DNA of 64,000 bases from Pseudobutyrivibrio sp. MD2005. GTDB taxonomy: Bacteria > Bacillota > Clostridia > Lachnospirales > Lachnospiraceae. The first letter of the stretch is position 1. The number at the start of each line of letters is the position of its first letter. The notes under the pieces are model-generated. The model saw only the letters and a program-made list of their open reading frames with translations. It was not told where the DNA came from and made no database searches. The stretch lies in assembly GCF_000621865.1 (NCBI RefSeq), contig NZ_KK211358.1, positions 62,001 through 126,000 on the forward strand. The letters are read 5' to 3'. Shown piece by piece: positions 1 to 8,100 of the stretch. The position numbers were made by a program, and so were the translations under genes.

Positions 1-1598
1 ATAATAATTATTTCTTCTATGGAGCTGATAATGGAAATCTGGATTTCTATTTCATGGGTGGCGAAAATATCGCAGATGTAGTTGAGCATTATACATATCT
101 TACTGGAAGAGCACCGCTTCCTCAGCTTTGGACCCTAGGATATCATCAGTGTCGTTGGGGCTATGAGAGTGCAGAGGATATTAGAAATGTCGCTAAGGAA
201 ATGAGAGGACATGGAATTCCTTGTGAATCTATTCAGTATGATATTGATTACATGGATGGATTTAGAGTATTCACTTGGGATGAAAAGGAATATGGCAAGC
301 CAGGGGAATTAATAGCTGAGCTTGAAGAGGATGGATTTAAGGCTGTTTGCATTATTGATCCTGGAGTAAAGGTTGATGATGCTTATTCAATTTACAGTGA
401 AGGAATCAAAAAGGATTACTTTGCCCATGACAAAGATGGCAATGTCTATACTAATGAAGTGTGGCCAGGAGAATCTGTTTATCCGGATTTCGGTAGAAAA
501 GAAGTTAGAAAATGGTGGGCAGGTAATCATAAAGCTTTAACTGATATTGGTATGCAGGGAATATGGAACGACATGAACGAGCCAGCCAGTTTCAATGGCC
601 CATTGCCACTTGATGTGAAGTTTTCTGTAAACGACAGGCTTACAAATCATGAGGAGGCTCATAATGTTTATGGTCATTTTATGAGTCAGGCTACATATGA
701 GGGAATGAAAGAGCTTACTGGCAAGCGGCCACTGGTCATAACCAGAGCTTGCTATGCTGGCACGCAAAAGTATTCTGCAGTATGGACTGGAGACAATCAG
801 AGTGTATGGTCACATTTGCAGATGTTGATTCCACAGCTATGTAATCTAGGAATGAGCGGATTTACAATAGCTGGCACTGATATTGGAGGCTTTGGCGGCG
901 ATACTAATCCAGAGTTGCTTATCAGGTGGATAGAGGCTTCAACTTTCTGCACATTTTATAGAAATCATTGCGCAAAAGGCCAGATGAATCAGGAGCCATG
1001 GCAGTTTGGTGAAACAGTTCTAGATATCTATAGAAAGTATGTAAAGCTTCACTATAGATTTTTACCTTATATTTACGATTTGTTATTTGAAAGCCAGATA
1101 ACAGGACTTCCTGTAATGCGACCACTTGTGCTTCATTACGAGGATGATGAAAACACTTTTAATCTAAACAACGAGTTCTTAGTTGGAGAAAATATGCTTG
1201 TTGCTCCAGTCTTAGAGCAGGGCGCAACAAAAAGAATGGTTTATCTTCCTGTTGGCACCTGGGTCAACTATTGGACGGGCCAGCGTTTTTCTGGTGGGGT
1301 GCACATAATTGTTGATGCCCCAATTGATATGATGCCAATTTTCATAAAAGAAGGTTCAATCATTCCAATGTATGAGGAAGTTCAGTATGTTGGGGAAGAA
1401 CCATACGATACACTAAAGCTTCTTATAGCAGGTGAAAGCGCCTGGGGCACCCATTATCAGGACAACGGAGAAGATTTCGAATACTTAGAGGGAGAGTATA
1501 ACCTTTACAGCTTTACGTACGAGGATGGCAAGCTGGATTGTGATATGCTGCATGAGGGATATGAAAAATACACGGACATTCAGTGGGAGAAAATCTAA
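1..1598 (+). CDS. Glycoside hydrolase family 31 alpha-glucosidase (C-terminal part)
   Basis: Hydrolyses terminal alpha-linked glucose or xylose residues in the cytoplasm. The reading frame is open to the left edge (from base 3), so the N-terminus lies outside the window. The visible part starts in the GH31 N-terminal beta domain (YGADNGNLDFYF) and runs through the TIM barrel. The nucleophile motif WNDMNEPASF has its Asp at bases 570-572, and the acid/base motif WTGDNQS lies near base 792. The C-terminal beta domains follow and the frame ends at TAA. The next gene, a lipoprotein, begins inside its 3' end. A retaining mechanism with two Asp residues is family knowledge. Substrate choice between maltose, isomaltose and xylosides cannot be read from the sequence. 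Confidence 0.95.
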   Translation, partial: NNYFFYGADNGNLDFYFMGGENIADVVEHYTYLTGRAPLPQLWTLGYHQCRWGYESAEDIRNVAKEMRGHGIPCESIQYDIDYMDGFRVFTWDEKEYGKPGELIAELEEDGFKAVCIIDPGVKVDDAYSIYSEGIKKDYFAHDKDGNVYTNEVWPGESVYPDFGRKEVRKWWAGNHKALTDIGMQGIWNDMNEPASFNGPLPLDVKFSVNDRLTNHEEAHNVYGHFMSQATYEGMKELTGKRPLVITRACYAGTQKYSAVWTGDNQSVWSHLQMLIPQLCNLGMSGFTIAGTDIGGFGGDTNPELLIRWIEASTFCTFYRNHCAKGQMNQEPWQFGETVLDIYRKYVKLHYRFLPYIYDLLFESQITGLPVMRPLVLHYEDDENTFNLNNEFLVGENMLVAPVLEQGATKRMVYLPVGTWVNYWTGQRFSGGVHIIVDAPIDMMPIFIKEGSIIPMYEEVQYVGEEPYDTLKLLIAGESAWGTHYQDNGEDFEYLEGEYNLYSFTYEDGKLDCDMLHEGYEKYTDIQWEKI

Positions 1599-2628
1599 GA
1601 TAAAATACAAAATTCTTGTTTTAGCAGAAGCGTTAGTGCTTCTGCTTTCTTCCTGTGGAAATAATGATAGAAATGCTCAGGTACAGGCATTTTCTGATAA
1701 ATATGCTGTGCCACAGGACAATCAGCTAATAGTTTACACATCTCATAAGAAAGAAGTATATCTTCCTATAATCAGAGAGTTTGAAAATCAGACAGGAATC
1801 TGGGTTGATATACATGCTGGCGGAACAGCTGAAATGATGCAGGCTGCTGAGGAGGCTGCGGAAAATGGTCAGTGTGACATTATGTTTGGTGGTGGAGTAG
1901 AATCATATGAAGCTAGTAAAGATTTATTTTTGCCATATGAGGCTGCTGATTTAGATAAACTGGATGCGGAATATATTGATGATGAGAACCTTTGGACACC
2001 TTTTACAGAATTGCCAATAGTGTTTGTGTACAATAAAAATCTTGTGGCGCCAAGTGCTGTGCCAAGGAGCTTTGAAGATATATATGATGAAAAATGGAAA
2101 GGCAAAATTGCATTTGCAGATATAGAAAGCTCGGGAACAAGCTACACCATTATTTCTACAATGGCTCAGCTTTTTAATGAAAAACCAGAGGATACTGTCG
2201 AAAAATTCTACAAGCAGCTGGATGGAAATATATTGGCATCTTCCGGTCAGGTTATATCAGAAGTCTCTAATGGTAACTATCTGGTAGGAATTACTTTGGA
2301 GGAGACAGCTCTAAAAGAAATAGACGCAGGTAGCAATATCGTTATGGTCATTCCAGACAAGACAAGTGCTGTACCAGATGGTGTGGCAATCATTAAAAAT
2401 GCACCTCATAGTTATAATGCAGGCCGATTCATAGATTTTGTTGTAAATTACGACACCCAAAGCTATGCTATGGATTCATTTTATAGAAGACCAGTTAGGA
2501 CGGATATATATTCAAGTAGAAACTTTGATTCTATTGAGCTTGTAGATTTTGATATTGCAAAATCAGCTGCAGAGGAAGATAAAACATTCTCCAAATGGCG
2601 AAGCTTGCGAGGTGCGGCAGATGAATAA
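1561..2628 (+). CDS. Substrate-binding lipoprotein of the AfuA/COG1840 type
   Basis: Extracellular lipoprotein of about 355 residues. A charged N-terminus and a hydrophobic stretch end in LLLSSC (Cys about residue 32), which fits lipoprotein processing. The mature part begins LIVYTSHKKEVY, typical of iron/polyamine-type binding proteins of COG1840. Start is uncertain: in-frame ATGs lie at 1525, 1552 and 1561. I chose 1561 because it leaves the simplest signal peptide; GAGGG just upstream is closely spaced. It overlaps the kinase gene by 8 nt. A binding protein fused in operon with a LytS-type kinase and AraC-type regulator, without its own permease, suggests a ligand sensor rather than a transport part (inference). 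Confidence 0.85.
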   Translation: MKNTRTFSGRKSKIKYKILVLAEALVLLLSSCGNNDRNAQVQAFSDKYAVPQDNQLIVYTSHKKEVYLPIIREFENQTGIWVDIHAGGTAEMMQAAEEAAENGQCDIMFGGGVESYEASKDLFLPYEAADLDKLDAEYIDDENLWTPFTELPIVFVYNKNLVAPSAVPRSFEDIYDEKWKGKIAFADIESSGTSYTIISTMAQLFNEKPEDTVEKFYKQLDGNILASSGQVISEVSNGNYLVGITLEETALKEIDAGSNIVMVIPDKTSAVPDGVAIIKNAPHSYNAGRFIDFVVNYDTQSYAMDSFYRRPVRTDIYSSRNFDSIELVDFDIAKSAAEEDKTFSKWRSLRGAADE

Positions 2629-4330
2629 GAAAATTAATTTTATTAATCAATCTTTTAAAAGACAGATTTTCTTTGTATTCTTGGCCATCACACTTGCTCT
2701 TGTCATAGGTGGAGGTGTTCTGACACTGCAGGGATTTCAGGCTAGAATAAAAAGTGACTATGAAAAGCAGGATCAGCAGCAGGATTTACTTATAAATGAA
2801 AAGTTGTTGAATGCTTTTAAGCTGGCTGAAACAACAATCGAGGCTATAGAAGAAAACGACACACTTGAAAATTCATTTTCAGATGTGCCAAGGGATAATC
2901 AGAAAATATATGAGCAGCTTTACTATGAGACAGCACTTGTACGAGAGTTTGCTACAGTAGAGCTTTATGCCAATGGAAGCTGTATATTTAACACAAGTCA
3001 AAACAGAGTATCGTCATCTCTTCCTTTGGAGTATTCTGTATTAAAGGAAGCTGGTGACAATCAGGGCAAGACAATTTACTCACTTGATCCTAACAATGCT
3101 AGTGATGAAGGCGCCAGCCTTCTAGTTGCCAGGCAGATAGCAAATGGAATAGTTAAGGGCACAGTGGTAGTTAGAATAAAGCAGGATGATATTAATAATA
3201 TCCTGGCGGGGAGCATTAATTCAAAGGATGGATTCATTCTTGCAAATAAGTATATGCGTCCGTATTGCCAGCTTGGTATGGCAAAAGATGGAACGCTATT
3301 ATCACAGGTAAGGTACAATTTCATAAACAACAGACTTTACACAGATGGAATAACATCAAATGTGTATATTGATGAACTTGGAGATACAGGATTAGTAAGC
3401 ATTTATGTGACACCCCAGCCGTTGGAGCAGGCTGCTATTAAGGCTGGATATCAAATTATATTGTTTTTGGCGCTGGTTAGTGTGGTGATTTGCTTTATGG
3501 TTGCAACAGGACTTAGCGAATATTTTTCAAGGCCGATATTAAGGCTGACAGCTGCTATGAAGCAATTTCGTAAAGGCGATTTTGATACAAAAATAGAGTT
3601 TAATCGCGTAGATGAGTTTGAACAGCTTGCTACAGGTTTTAACAAAATGACCACTCAACTAAAAGATACAATGGAAGAGCAGGTTGCAGCAGAGAGAAAA
3701 ATAAACGAAACAAGAATCGCCATGATGCAGGCACAGCTAAATCCTCACTTTTTATACAATACTTTAGACACAATCAAATGGGTAGCAAAAGCTAATCAGG
3801 TTCCAGAGGTAGCCACACTTTCTGCATCCCTTGCAGGAATCCTTAGAACCAGTATTTCTGAAAAACAGTTTTGTACATTAGAAAGAGAACTTAAGCTGGT
3901 AGAAAACTACTGCGATATTCAGAAAATCAGATTTGATGACAGATTTGAGCTGCAAATAAATGTACCAGAAAATCTTTTAAAGGCGGTTGTGCCAAAACTG
4001 ATATTGCAACCACTTGTTGAGAATGCCATCATTCACGGAATGGAAGAAATGGATGATGGAAAACTTATGGTTGAAGCATATTTGGTAGAGGATGACTTAA
4101 CAATTACCATTACGGATAATGGCAAAGGAATCAGTGATGAGATGATACAGGTGTTGGAATCAGACGATTTGGACTCCTTGGAAGGTCACTTAGGGCTTAA
4201 TAACGTAAATACGATAGTTAAGCTATATTATGGCAAGGATTATGGAATCAGTGCCAAACGGTTAGAAGAGGGGGGCACTAAGATTATGGTGGTGCTTCCA
4301 TTCAACAAAGAGGAAGAGAATAATGACTAA
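2621..4330 (+). CDS. Sensor histidine kinase, YesM/LytS type (HAMP plus His_kinase)
   Basis: Membrane kinase of 569 residues. An N-terminal membrane helix (about 15-40) precedes a roughly 250-residue extracellular sensor region and a second helix. A HAMP segment follows, then a coiled linker and the PF06580 phosphoacceptor motif NPHFLYNTL with His376. The C-terminal ATPase domain carries the N box (LILQPLVENAIIHG) and a glycine box (DNGKGIS). The start at 2621 has GAGGTG upstream. It overlaps the binding-protein gene by 8 nt and the regulator gene by 8 nt, so all three are translationally coupled. The likely partner is the AraC-type regulator downstream. The signal is probably delivered by the upstream lipoprotein (inference). 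Confidence 0.93.
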   Translation: MNKKINFINQSFKRQIFFVFLAITLALVIGGGVLTLQGFQARIKSDYEKQDQQQDLLINEKLLNAFKLAETTIEAIEENDTLENSFSDVPRDNQKIYEQLYYETALVREFATVELYANGSCIFNTSQNRVSSSLPLEYSVLKEAGDNQGKTIYSLDPNNASDEGASLLVARQIANGIVKGTVVVRIKQDDINNILAGSINSKDGFILANKYMRPYCQLGMAKDGTLLSQVRYNFINNRLYTDGITSNVYIDELGDTGLVSIYVTPQPLEQAAIKAGYQIILFLALVSVVICFMVATGLSEYFSRPILRLTAAMKQFRKGDFDTKIEFNRVDEFEQLATGFNKMTTQLKDTMEEQVAAERKINETRIAMMQAQLNPHFLYNTLDTIKWVAKANQVPEVATLSASLAGILRTSISEKQFCTLERELKLVENYCDIQKIRFDDRFELQINVPENLLKAVVPKLILQPLVENAIIHGMEEMDDGKLMVEAYLVEDDLTITITDNGKGISDEMIQVLESDDLDSLEGHLGLNNVNTIVKLYYGKDYGISAKRLEEGGTKIMVVLPFNKEEENND

Positions 4331-5084
4331 AGTAATGATAGTTGATGACGAAAAATATGTGCGCACTGGAGTCAAGAATGGCACAGACTGGTCTTTGATA
4401 AATTGTGAAGTTGTAGGTGAGGCTTCTAACGGAGTGGAAGGACTTGAGCTTGCCAAGGAATTGAAGCCGGACTTGGTTATTTCAGATATCAAAATGCCTA
4501 AAAAGACTGGTATCGAAATGGCTGAGGAGCTAATAGAAAAATATCCTGACACTAAGGTGATATTTCTTACAGCCTATGATGACTTCGAGTACGCTAGAGC
4601 TGCTATAAGAATAGGTGTGTCCGATTATTTATTAAAGCCATTTGAAGATGGTGAGCTTGAAGCAGCAGTGCAAAGATTGATGCATCTGCATCCGAATGAA
4701 GATGCTGCGAATATGGAGCTGGAGAATGAGCTGATTTCATTGGTGAATAAGGAAAATGTGGAGAATAAGTACGTATGTAATGTCCTAGAATATATAGAAA
4801 AGAACTTCAGTAATAACGATTTTAGTATCACTGGAATTGCAGAAAAGCTTAGTGTTAGTGAAGGGCATCTAAGTCGCTTATTTAAGTCTGAGACAGGGAT
4901 AAGTATAAACAACTATCTGACCAGATATAGAATACGTAAAGCCATGGACTATCTTAAAGATGTCTCAGCTAAAGTATATGAGGTTGCGGATAAAGTAGGC
5001 TATCAGGATATTGCCTATTTCTCTAACACTTTTAAGAAGCTAGTGGGAAAATCTCCCTCAGATTATCAGTCTAAAGGATTGTGA
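4323..5084 (+). CDS. Response regulator, YesN type (receiver plus AraC HTH)
   Basis: Cytoplasmic transcription factor of 253 residues. The receiver domain (1-120) has acidic pocket D8/D9, phosphoacceptor D55 in VISDIKMP and K105 in LLKPF. The C-terminal AraC-type domain (about 150-253) has two HTH units and the usual VGYQDIAYFSNTFKK motif. It is shorter than many YesN proteins because the linker is brief. It is coupled to the kinase gene by an 8-nt overlap and followed by a bidirectional terminator. The nearest candidate target is the ABC importer promoter at about 6.55-6.63 kb, where direct repeats resemble AraC-type sites (inference). Confidence 0.95.
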   Translation: MTKVMIVDDEKYVRTGVKNGTDWSLINCEVVGEASNGVEGLELAKELKPDLVISDIKMPKKTGIEMAEELIEKYPDTKVIFLTAYDDFEYARAAIRIGVSDYLLKPFEDGELEAAVQRLMHLHPNEDAANMELENELISLVNKENVENKYVCNVLEYIEKNFSNNDFSITGIAEKLSVSEGHLSRLFKSETGISINNYLTRYRIRKAMDYLKDVSAKVYEVADKVGYQDIAYFSNTFKKLVGKSPSDYQSKGL

Positions 5085-5110
5085 TAGCCTATAAACTGCT
5101 GTATGCATAA

Positions 5111-5146
5111 AATAATGGCGGGCACACAAACGTGTCCGCCATTATT
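5111..5146. terminator. Bidirectional intrinsic terminator
   Basis: A 15-bp inverted repeat (5111-5125 with 5132-5146, one G-T pair) encloses a 6-nt loop. The outer AATAATGG/CCATTATT gives T-rich tails on both strands. It lies between the convergent regulator gene and the lipoprotein gene on the - strand. Confidence 0.85.
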
Positions 5147-5151
5147 TAGGC

Positions 5152-6435
5152 TTACTCAGCCTCTGTTTCAGCTTCAGTTTCAGTTTCGGCTTCAACATCT
5201 TCTTCTGGGGTTGCTGTGGCATCTAAGCCGTCTCCAGAAATGATGCTTTCGATTTGATGTTTGATTGAAAGTGTGTGTGCTGCATCAGGGGCACCATCAA
5301 CACTAACATCTAGCAGAATAGTTCCGTTGGCAAATTTTGAAACAGAATTGTATGGTGAAGTTCTGTAATAAATTGTTTCGCCGCCGGCTGCTTCAGAGTC
5401 TAAAGTGTTCTTTTTTGCATATGTTTCCATATCATAGCAATATAGCTCGTCATCACCCTGCTCAAGTGTCACTTGTACATATTCACCGTCTGCATTGATT
5501 CCTTTTACAAAGAATTTGCTGGTGTAATCAGATTCTTCAAGGTAAGTTCTGGTCATTTCTTCAATAGTATCAAAGTATGATAAGTCAATTGTGTATTCAC
5601 CTATTGCCATTTTGAAGGTGTATGAATCAAGCGAAGTATCTAAATTCTCTGTCTTGTATTCTCGTGTGAAATTTCTCTTATATTCACTTAACTCATCGTC
5701 GTGTCCAACCAAAACATCGCGACAATCACTTTGAATTGGTGAACGCATGATATGACCTTCGTCAGCCATAAAATCAACTACGAAATCTTCAAAAGGATAG
5801 AGATGAGTATCATATTCGTTTGTGATTGGAGCAATATCAAAAACTGCCTCTAATTCTTCGAATTGAAGTGAATCATCACCATTTGTGTCCCATTCGTCGG
5901 CGCCTTCTATATCTCCAAGGCCTGCTATAATTCCGCTAACTTTGCATTCGCTAAAAGGAACTGCATATGGATATGGGTTGTAAAACCATACCTTCTGATC
6001 AAAGTGATTGGTAGAAAAGCTGTCGCCATCAACATCCCACACTCTAAGGCAATCGTATCCACTACCAGCGTTTTCACTATCGGTAAGTGGTGCCACTGAC
6101 ATTTCAGTTGCCGCATTCATAATTACATCGTGATCGTCAGAAAAATAATTTGGGCTTACAGCGCATCCTTGTTCAATGATTTCGTTGATTGTCATTCCAG
6201 CCCAAAATCTTTTGCCATTAGAATCAGTGAATACACCGTCCCATTTTGAATCAGGGCCTACAACTCTGCCCTTTGAATTGTCAAGCTTGCTACTTGAATC
6301 CTTGCTTGATTTTTCGTCTGCAGATGACTCCGATTTTTCGGTGCTATCCGCATCGTCTTTTGCCTTGCCACAGCCAGTGAACATAGATGTCACCATAGCC
6401 ATAGCTAAAAGGCCCGCTACTAATTTCTTTTTCAT
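5152..6435 (-). CDS. Lipoprotein of unknown function with acidic tail
   Basis: A 427-residue secreted lipoprotein. The signal peptide ends in SMFTGC with Cys22. A Ser/Asp/Lys-rich linker (about 25-60) is followed by a globular region of about 340 residues and a low-complexity C-terminus of alternating Glu, Thr and Ala. AAGGAG stands upstream of the ATG at 6435. I recognise no catalytic motif. It is transcribed divergently from the ABC importer and convergently with the regulator, as a single gene. Similar acidic-tailed lipoproteins are common in Lachnospiraceae, but I cannot assign a role. Confidence 0.85.
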   Translation of the reverse strand: MKKKLVAGLLAMAMVTSMFTGCGKAKDDADSTEKSESSADEKSSKDSSSKLDNSKGRVVGPDSKWDGVFTDSNGKRFWAGMTINEIIEQGCAVSPNYFSDDHDVIMNAATEMSVAPLTDSENAGSGYDCLRVWDVDGDSFSTNHFDQKVWFYNPYPYAVPFSECKVSGIIAGLGDIEGADEWDTNGDDSLQFEELEAVFDIAPITNEYDTHLYPFEDFVVDFMADEGHIMRSPIQSDCRDVLVGHDDELSEYKRNFTREYKTENLDTSLDSYTFKMAIGEYTIDLSYFDTIEEMTRTYLEESDYTSKFFVKGINADGEYVQVTLEQGDDELYCYDMETYAKKNTLDSEAAGGETIYYRTSPYNSVSKFANGTILLDVSVDGAPDAAHTLSIKHQIESIISGDGLDATATPEEDVEAETETEAETEAE

Positions 6436-6554
6436 ACATTTTCTCCTTAAATATATTATTGAAAAATCTTTAAGTATTATACAAAAAGTGTGGTGGCAAG
6501 TCTACAAAATACGGGCGGAATAAGCAATAGGTTAGGGGATTAGACGATGTATAA

Positions 6555-6628
6555 CAGTTTATATGTCAGTTTTTTACAAATAATATCAGTTTTGCCATCT
6601 GTATTAAGATATTTTGCACAACTATAAT
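6555..6628 (+). promoter_or_regulatory. Probable activated promoter of the ABC importer with AraC-type direct repeats
   Basis: TCAGTTTT occurs at 6566 and 6586, exactly 20 bp apart, with a weaker CAGTTT at 6555. A TATAAT -10 box is at 6623-6628, and its -35 region is poor. Repeats about two helical turns apart next to a weak -35 fit an AraC-type activator such as the upstream regulator. This link is inferred. Confidence 0.4.
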
Positions 6629-6672
6629 TAAGACATCAAGTGAAACATGCACGATGCAAAGGAGGGTAAAAC

Positions 6673-8046
6673 GTGAAAAAGAAGATATTATCACTATTAG
6701 TAGCATCATCAATGCTTTTAGCTGGACTAGTGGGTTGCGGTAGCTCTGGAGGTTCAGGTGGTGGTGCAAATTCAGCAGGAACAGGTACAGAACAGGCTGC
6801 TGAGGAGCTTACAGGGATTGATGCCATTATAGCTGAGGCAGAAACAATGACCTTGGAGGAATTGGCACAGAAAGCTATTGAGGAGTCTAACGGCAAGACA
6901 TTCTATGGGGTTGGAAATTCAAGCCGTGGTAAATCAGCACTTCCTCTATTTATCGAGTATCTACAGACAATCGATCCAAATTACAATATGGAATTTGAGT
7001 GGCAGCAGCCAAAGAATAATAAAATCTTTGAGCAGCTAACATCAGATTCATTAAAGAGCGAAGGCACATTTGCCATGACTCTTATTCAGGATGGTAACCA
7101 GATTCAGTCGAAGATGGTTGACACTGGAATCCTTAAGACATATGTACCAAAGGAGTGGGCAGAGGCAAATGGTACAACACCTGATGAGTACGAAGGTTTC
7201 CTTCCCCTTCAGACAATCAATAAGGTATTTATGTACAACAATACAGGCTCAGCTGAATATACAAATTGCTGGGATTTCGTATACGAAGGCTCGCATCCAT
7301 TATTCATGGGAGTTGATTCAGAAATCGTAGGAAAGAACTTCCTTATGATGCTTACAAAAGATGAGTATGCAGGTTGGCTCAAGGAAGCATATGATGCTCT
7401 TGATGCAGATAAGAAGGCATATTTCGAGCCAACAATTAAGGCAATGCAGTCTGACGCTAACGACTTAGGTCTTGGAGCAAATGGCGCTTATGCACTTGCA
7501 TGGATTAAGCTTTGGATTAACAACTATAACGAGCAGACAGATGATGGTCCTATCTGCAATACACTTGTGGATAAGTCAGCAAAAGATCAGTCTGGATTGT
7601 TAGTATATTCTAAGCTTCGTTCAGTAGAAGAGTCATCATCAGTTTCAGTAAGCAACATTAACGTAGCTGCATACCAGGATGGCTACACAGGAATCGGTGG
7701 ATATGGATATAGCCATTACTTATTCCTTACAAAGAACAGCCCACTTCCATGGACATCATGTGCATTTATCGCATTCATGACAACAACAGAGCAGGGCTTC
7801 GATGCTTGGGGCAAAGACATGGGCGGATATTCATCTAACCCAGAAGTAGCAAAGGCTATCGAGGAAACATATCACCACAGCGAAGGCGGCGGAGATGAGT
7901 TCCCAGCAAAGAACGATAGAGGTTACGATTGGTGGACAACAGATGGCAAGCTTGTATTAGAGGACCCTACATATTGCTCAGAAGTTTCATTCTCAGTTGG
8001 TAGCTGGATAGATGTTCAGGATCATTATTCTACAGGGGAAGAATAA
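6673..8046 (+). CDS. ABC importer substrate-binding lipoprotein
   Basis: Extracellular binding protein of 457 residues with a GTG start at 6673, set by AAAGGAGGG 6-8 nt upstream. The signal peptide ends in LLAGLVGC (Cys about 23), followed by a Gly/Ser-rich linker. The mature part resembles the type-2 periplasmic fold of iron, thiamine or polyamine binding proteins. It contains many aromatic residues (WQQPKNN, WTSCAFIAF, YDWWTTDG) that could contact a ligand. It is first in an operon with a fused permease and an ATPase. A hairpin between it and the permease gene probably makes this gene the most highly expressed of the three. The substrate cannot be named from the sequence. Confidence 0.88.
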   Translation: MKKKILSLLVASSMLLAGLVGCGSSGGSGGGANSAGTGTEQAAEELTGIDAIIAEAETMTLEELAQKAIEESNGKTFYGVGNSSRGKSALPLFIEYLQTIDPNYNMEFEWQQPKNNKIFEQLTSDSLKSEGTFAMTLIQDGNQIQSKMVDTGILKTYVPKEWAEANGTTPDEYEGFLPLQTINKVFMYNNTGSAEYTNCWDFVYEGSHPLFMGVDSEIVGKNFLMMLTKDEYAGWLKEAYDALDADKKAYFEPTIKAMQSDANDLGLGANGAYALAWIKLWINNYNEQTDDGPICNTLVDKSAKDQSGLLVYSKLRSVEESSSVSVSNINVAAYQDGYTGIGGYGYSHYLFLTKNSPLPWTSCAFIAFMTTTEQGFDAWGKDMGGYSSNPEVAKAIEETYHHSEGGGDEFPAKNDRGYDWWTTDGKLVLEDPTYCSEVSFSVGSWIDVQDHYSTGEE

Positions 8047-8056
8047 ATAATTTGTG

Positions 8057-8086
8057 GAGGTGCCACGAACCAGTGGCACCTCTTTT
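8057..8086 (+). terminator. Intra-operon hairpin (partial terminator)
   Basis: A perfect 10-bp stem (GAGGTGCCAC with GTGGCACCTC) with a 6-nt loop is followed by TTTT. It lies between the binding-protein and permease genes. Such hairpins usually lower expression of the downstream membrane and ATPase genes and protect the upstream mRNA. Confidence 0.8.
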
Positions 8087-8100
8087 AAAAAGGAGAGACT

